Below, one piece after another: positions 53,296 to 54,716 of a stretch of 54,716 nt of DNA (its first letter is position 1; every line of letters begins with the position of its first letter). The stretch is from Bacillaceae bacterium (GTDB taxonomy: Bacteria; Bacillota; Bacilli; Bacillales_A; Planococcaceae): assembly GCA_030149685.1 (NCBI GenBank), contig JASLGI010000225.1, positions 1-54,716 of the forward strand. The letters run 5' to 3'. The notes under the pieces are model-generated. The model had not been told where the DNA came from, made no database searches, and worked only from the letters and a program-made list of their open reading frames with translations. The position numbers were made by a program, and so were the translations under genes.

Positions 53296-53591
53296 GTTTG
53301 AAAGCTGTAGAGTTGCAGATTGCCTTACCGAAAACATTTGAAGCGGGAAAGATTTCTGAACAAAAGCAGCAACAATCACAACTTCATCATGATTTAGGAC
53401 ATGAAGCTGCTTTGAAAGAAGCAGAGCGTAATAAGAGGCGCATATTAGAAACGACCGATACGGAAAAACTGAAAAAAGAAGATGAAGAAAAGAAAAAAGA
53501 GAAAGAGCGACAAGAACAACAGAAGAAAGAAGGAAGAAAAAAAGGCAAGAGACATCCTTATAAAGGTTCTTTTGTCGATTTTTCAAGTTAA
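53292..53591 (+). CDS. Small Lys/Glu-rich protein of unknown function between sigD and swrB
   Basis: The 99-residue protein begins SLKAVELQIALPKTFEAGKI, continues with Gln/His-rich sequence (QKQQQSQLHH), a long Lys/Glu/Gln charged helix (about 55-88), and ends KRHPYKGSFVDFSS. From memory, proteins with a similar N-terminal ELQ-x-ALP-x(4)-AGKI block and HPYKG end occur beside sigD in other Bacillota, so it is probably a real conserved gene, but I know no function. B. subtilis lacks it at this site. The start overlaps the sigD stop and GGAGGG precedes it, so synthesis is coupled to SigD. No membrane segment. Confidence 0.85.
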   Translation: MSLKAVELQIALPKTFEAGKISEQKQQQSQLHHDLGHEAALKEAERNKRRILETTDTEKLKKEDEEKKKEKERQEQQKKEGRKKGKRHPYKGSFVDFSS

Positions 53592-53593
53592 TC

Positions 53594-54100
53594 ATGACAA
53601 CAATTGTAACATTGCTCTTTATTTTTCAGCTCGTCAGCTTTTCATTACTCTTCGCTTTATATTTGAAAGTGAAGGCGAAAGAAACGGATGCACTGAAAAA
53701 TAAACAGATGTATGAAGAAATGCAAAAGTCACTGATTGTTTATATTGATGAAATGAAGAAGGAAAACGATCGGTTTTTAGAGGCGATCGATCGTCAACAA
53801 TCGACACTAACGATTGAAAAAGAACAAACAGATGATAGAGAAGGTCGAACACCTTCAAAAGCTGAAGAAGAACAGTGGAAGAAGGTCCGAGTGGTACCAC
53901 CAACTCTCGCTCATCAACGTTATCAAGAAAAACAAATAAAAGAGAAACAACAAATAGAAGAGTCAGTAGAAGAGCAGGAAGAAGAAACAGAAGATCCTAT
54001 TTTAATGCTTTATGAAAACGGACATACGATCGAAGAAATCGCGAAACAGCTTCAATTAGGTAAAACAGAAGTAGAATTACATATTAAGTTTCGCACATAA
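53594..54100 (+). CDS. swrB: Flagellar assembly/swarming protein SwrB (YlxL)
   Basis: SwrB is a single-pass membrane protein that promotes basal body maturation and FliP function and is needed for swarming in B. subtilis. The 168 residues have an N-terminal membrane segment (about 5-24), a charged coiled region (25-130), and a C-terminal helix-turn-helix-like block ILMLYENGHTIEEIAKQLQL (about 136-155). Length is equal to B. subtilis SwrB (167). It is the last gene of the operon; no terminator is visible between it and the rpsB promoter. Confidence 0.92.
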   Translation: MTTIVTLLFIFQLVSFSLLFALYLKVKAKETDALKNKQMYEEMQKSLIVYIDEMKKENDRFLEAIDRQQSTLTIEKEQTDDREGRTPSKAEEEQWKKVRVVPPTLAHQRYQEKQIKEKQQIEESVEEQEEETEDPILMLYENGHTIEEIAKQLQLGKTEVELHIKFRT

Positions 54101-54104
54101 ATTG

Positions 54105-54133
54105 TTGCAATCTCTTTAGACCTATGCTATATT
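54105..54133 (+). promoter_or_regulatory. SigA promoter for rpsB
   Basis: TTGCAA (54105-54110), 17-base spacer, TATATT (54128-54133): four of six and five of six matches, just after the swrB stop. Predicted start near 54140. Confidence 0.7.
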
Positions 54134-54139
54134 AGCAAA

Positions 54140-54240
54140 TGGTATTACAACACACGTATGTGGATAGTAAGGTTGGTGCGAATTCGTCCCCTTATTAGGA
54201 GAAGCATACGGAGGAAATAACCACTAGGAGGAATATAAAA
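54140..54240 (+). promoter_or_regulatory. Structured leader of rpsB
   Basis: The 100-base leader can fold into an elongated structure: outer stem CGTATG (54155-54160) / CATACG (54205-54210) encloses AGTAAGG (54166-54172) / CCTTATT (54190-54196), one G-U pair. The outer stem ends right against a GGAGG (54210-54214), a decoy or regulated ribosome site; the real one, AGGAGG (54227-54232), lies just before the ATG. This is the layout expected for autoregulation by a ribosomal protein. Confidence 0.5.
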
Positions 54241-54716
54241 TGGCAGTAGTAACAATGAAACAATTACTCGAAGCAGGTGTACATTTCGGACACCAAACAC
54301 GCCGTTGGAACCCGAAAATGAAAAAATACATTTTCGTAGAACGTAACGGTATTTACATCATCGATTTACAACAAACGGTGAAAATGTTAGGTGACGCTTA
54401 CAATGTAATGCGTCAAATCGCAGCTGACGGAGGAAAAGTTCTTTTCGTCGGTACGAAAAAACAGGCACAAGATTCTATTCGTGAAGAAGCAGAACGTGCT
54501 GGACAATATTTCGTTAACCAACGTTGGTTAGGTGGAATGCTCACAAACTTCCAAACGATCCAAAAACGTGTTTCACGTATGAAAGAGATCGAGAAGTTAC
54601 AAGAAGACGGGATCTTCGAAGTACTTCCTAAAAAAGAAGTTTCTGAATTAGAAAAAGAACACGCACGCTTAATGAAATTCTTAGGCGGTATCCGTGATAT
54701 GAAACAGTTACCAGAT
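54241..54716 (+). CDS. rpsB: 30S ribosomal protein S2 (3' end cut off by window)
   Basis: S2 is a late-assembling small subunit protein. The first 158 codons are present, up to the window edge; the complete protein would be about 230-250 residues. [41 protein letters not shown] and [18 protein letters not shown] are family signatures. AGGAGG precedes the ATG. tsf normally follows, outside this window. Confidence 0.98.

Noticed and set aside
1..54716. CRISPR arrays, tRNA/rRNA genes, insertion sequences, integrated phage, defence genes
   Set aside because: No direct repeat arrays, transposase, integrase or RNA gene sequences were seen; the window is a conserved housekeeping and motility region.

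Overview
The window is a 54.7-kb chromosomal stretch from a motile, AT-rich member of the Bacillota, most likely a Bacillaceae-like relative of Bacillus subtilis. All genes lie on the plus strand and follow the B. subtilis order from plsX to rpsB almost gene for gene. The class is supported by FliY, CheC, CheD, SwrB, SwrD, CodY, HslV with an N-terminal extension, and strong AGGAGG ribosome sites. I cannot name a genus from sequence alone. No tRNA, rRNA, CRISPR array, insertion sequence or prophage is visible.

Region 1 (1-3024) makes fatty acids: plsX (5' end cut by the window edge), fabD, fabG and acpP, closed by an intrinsic terminator. Region 2 (3023-10421) holds rnc, smc, ftsY, ylxM and ffh: RNA processing, chromosome condensation and the signal recognition particle. 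Region 3 (10447-15188) holds rpsP, rimM, trmD, rplS (with its own promoter and an L19-type leader), lepB, rbgA and rnhB. The khpA/ylqD pair expected between rpsP and rimM is absent.

Region 4 (15205-25850) holds a FliK-like/FlhB-C-like pair (ylqG/ylqH), sucCD, dprA, topA, hslVU and codY. trmFO and xerC (codV), expected between topA and hslV, are absent, and a terminator plus leader fills their place. Region 5 (26011-54100) is one long fla/che operon: flgB to cheD, then sigD, a small unknown gene and swrB. It builds the flagellar basal body, MS ring, C ring, export apparatus and hook, places the flagella (FlhF/FlhG), and supplies the CheA/W/Y/B/C/D signalling pathway. It ends with the alternative sigma factor for the late flagellar genes. 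Region 6 (54105-54716) is the rpsB promoter, a structured leader and the start of rpsB.

Almost every gene is a recognisable core gene, so most of the novelty lies in regulation between genes. The best candidates are a GC-rich hairpin lying between the Shine-Dalgarno sequence and the start codon of swrD; a CodY-box-like palindrome at the sucCD promoter; a palindrome over the -10 box of the fla/che promoter; a 267-base gap that may partly uncouple sigD from the operon; a weak SigD-like promoter ahead of rnhB-ylqG-ylqH; and a small Lys/Glu-rich protein of unknown function between sigD and swrB.
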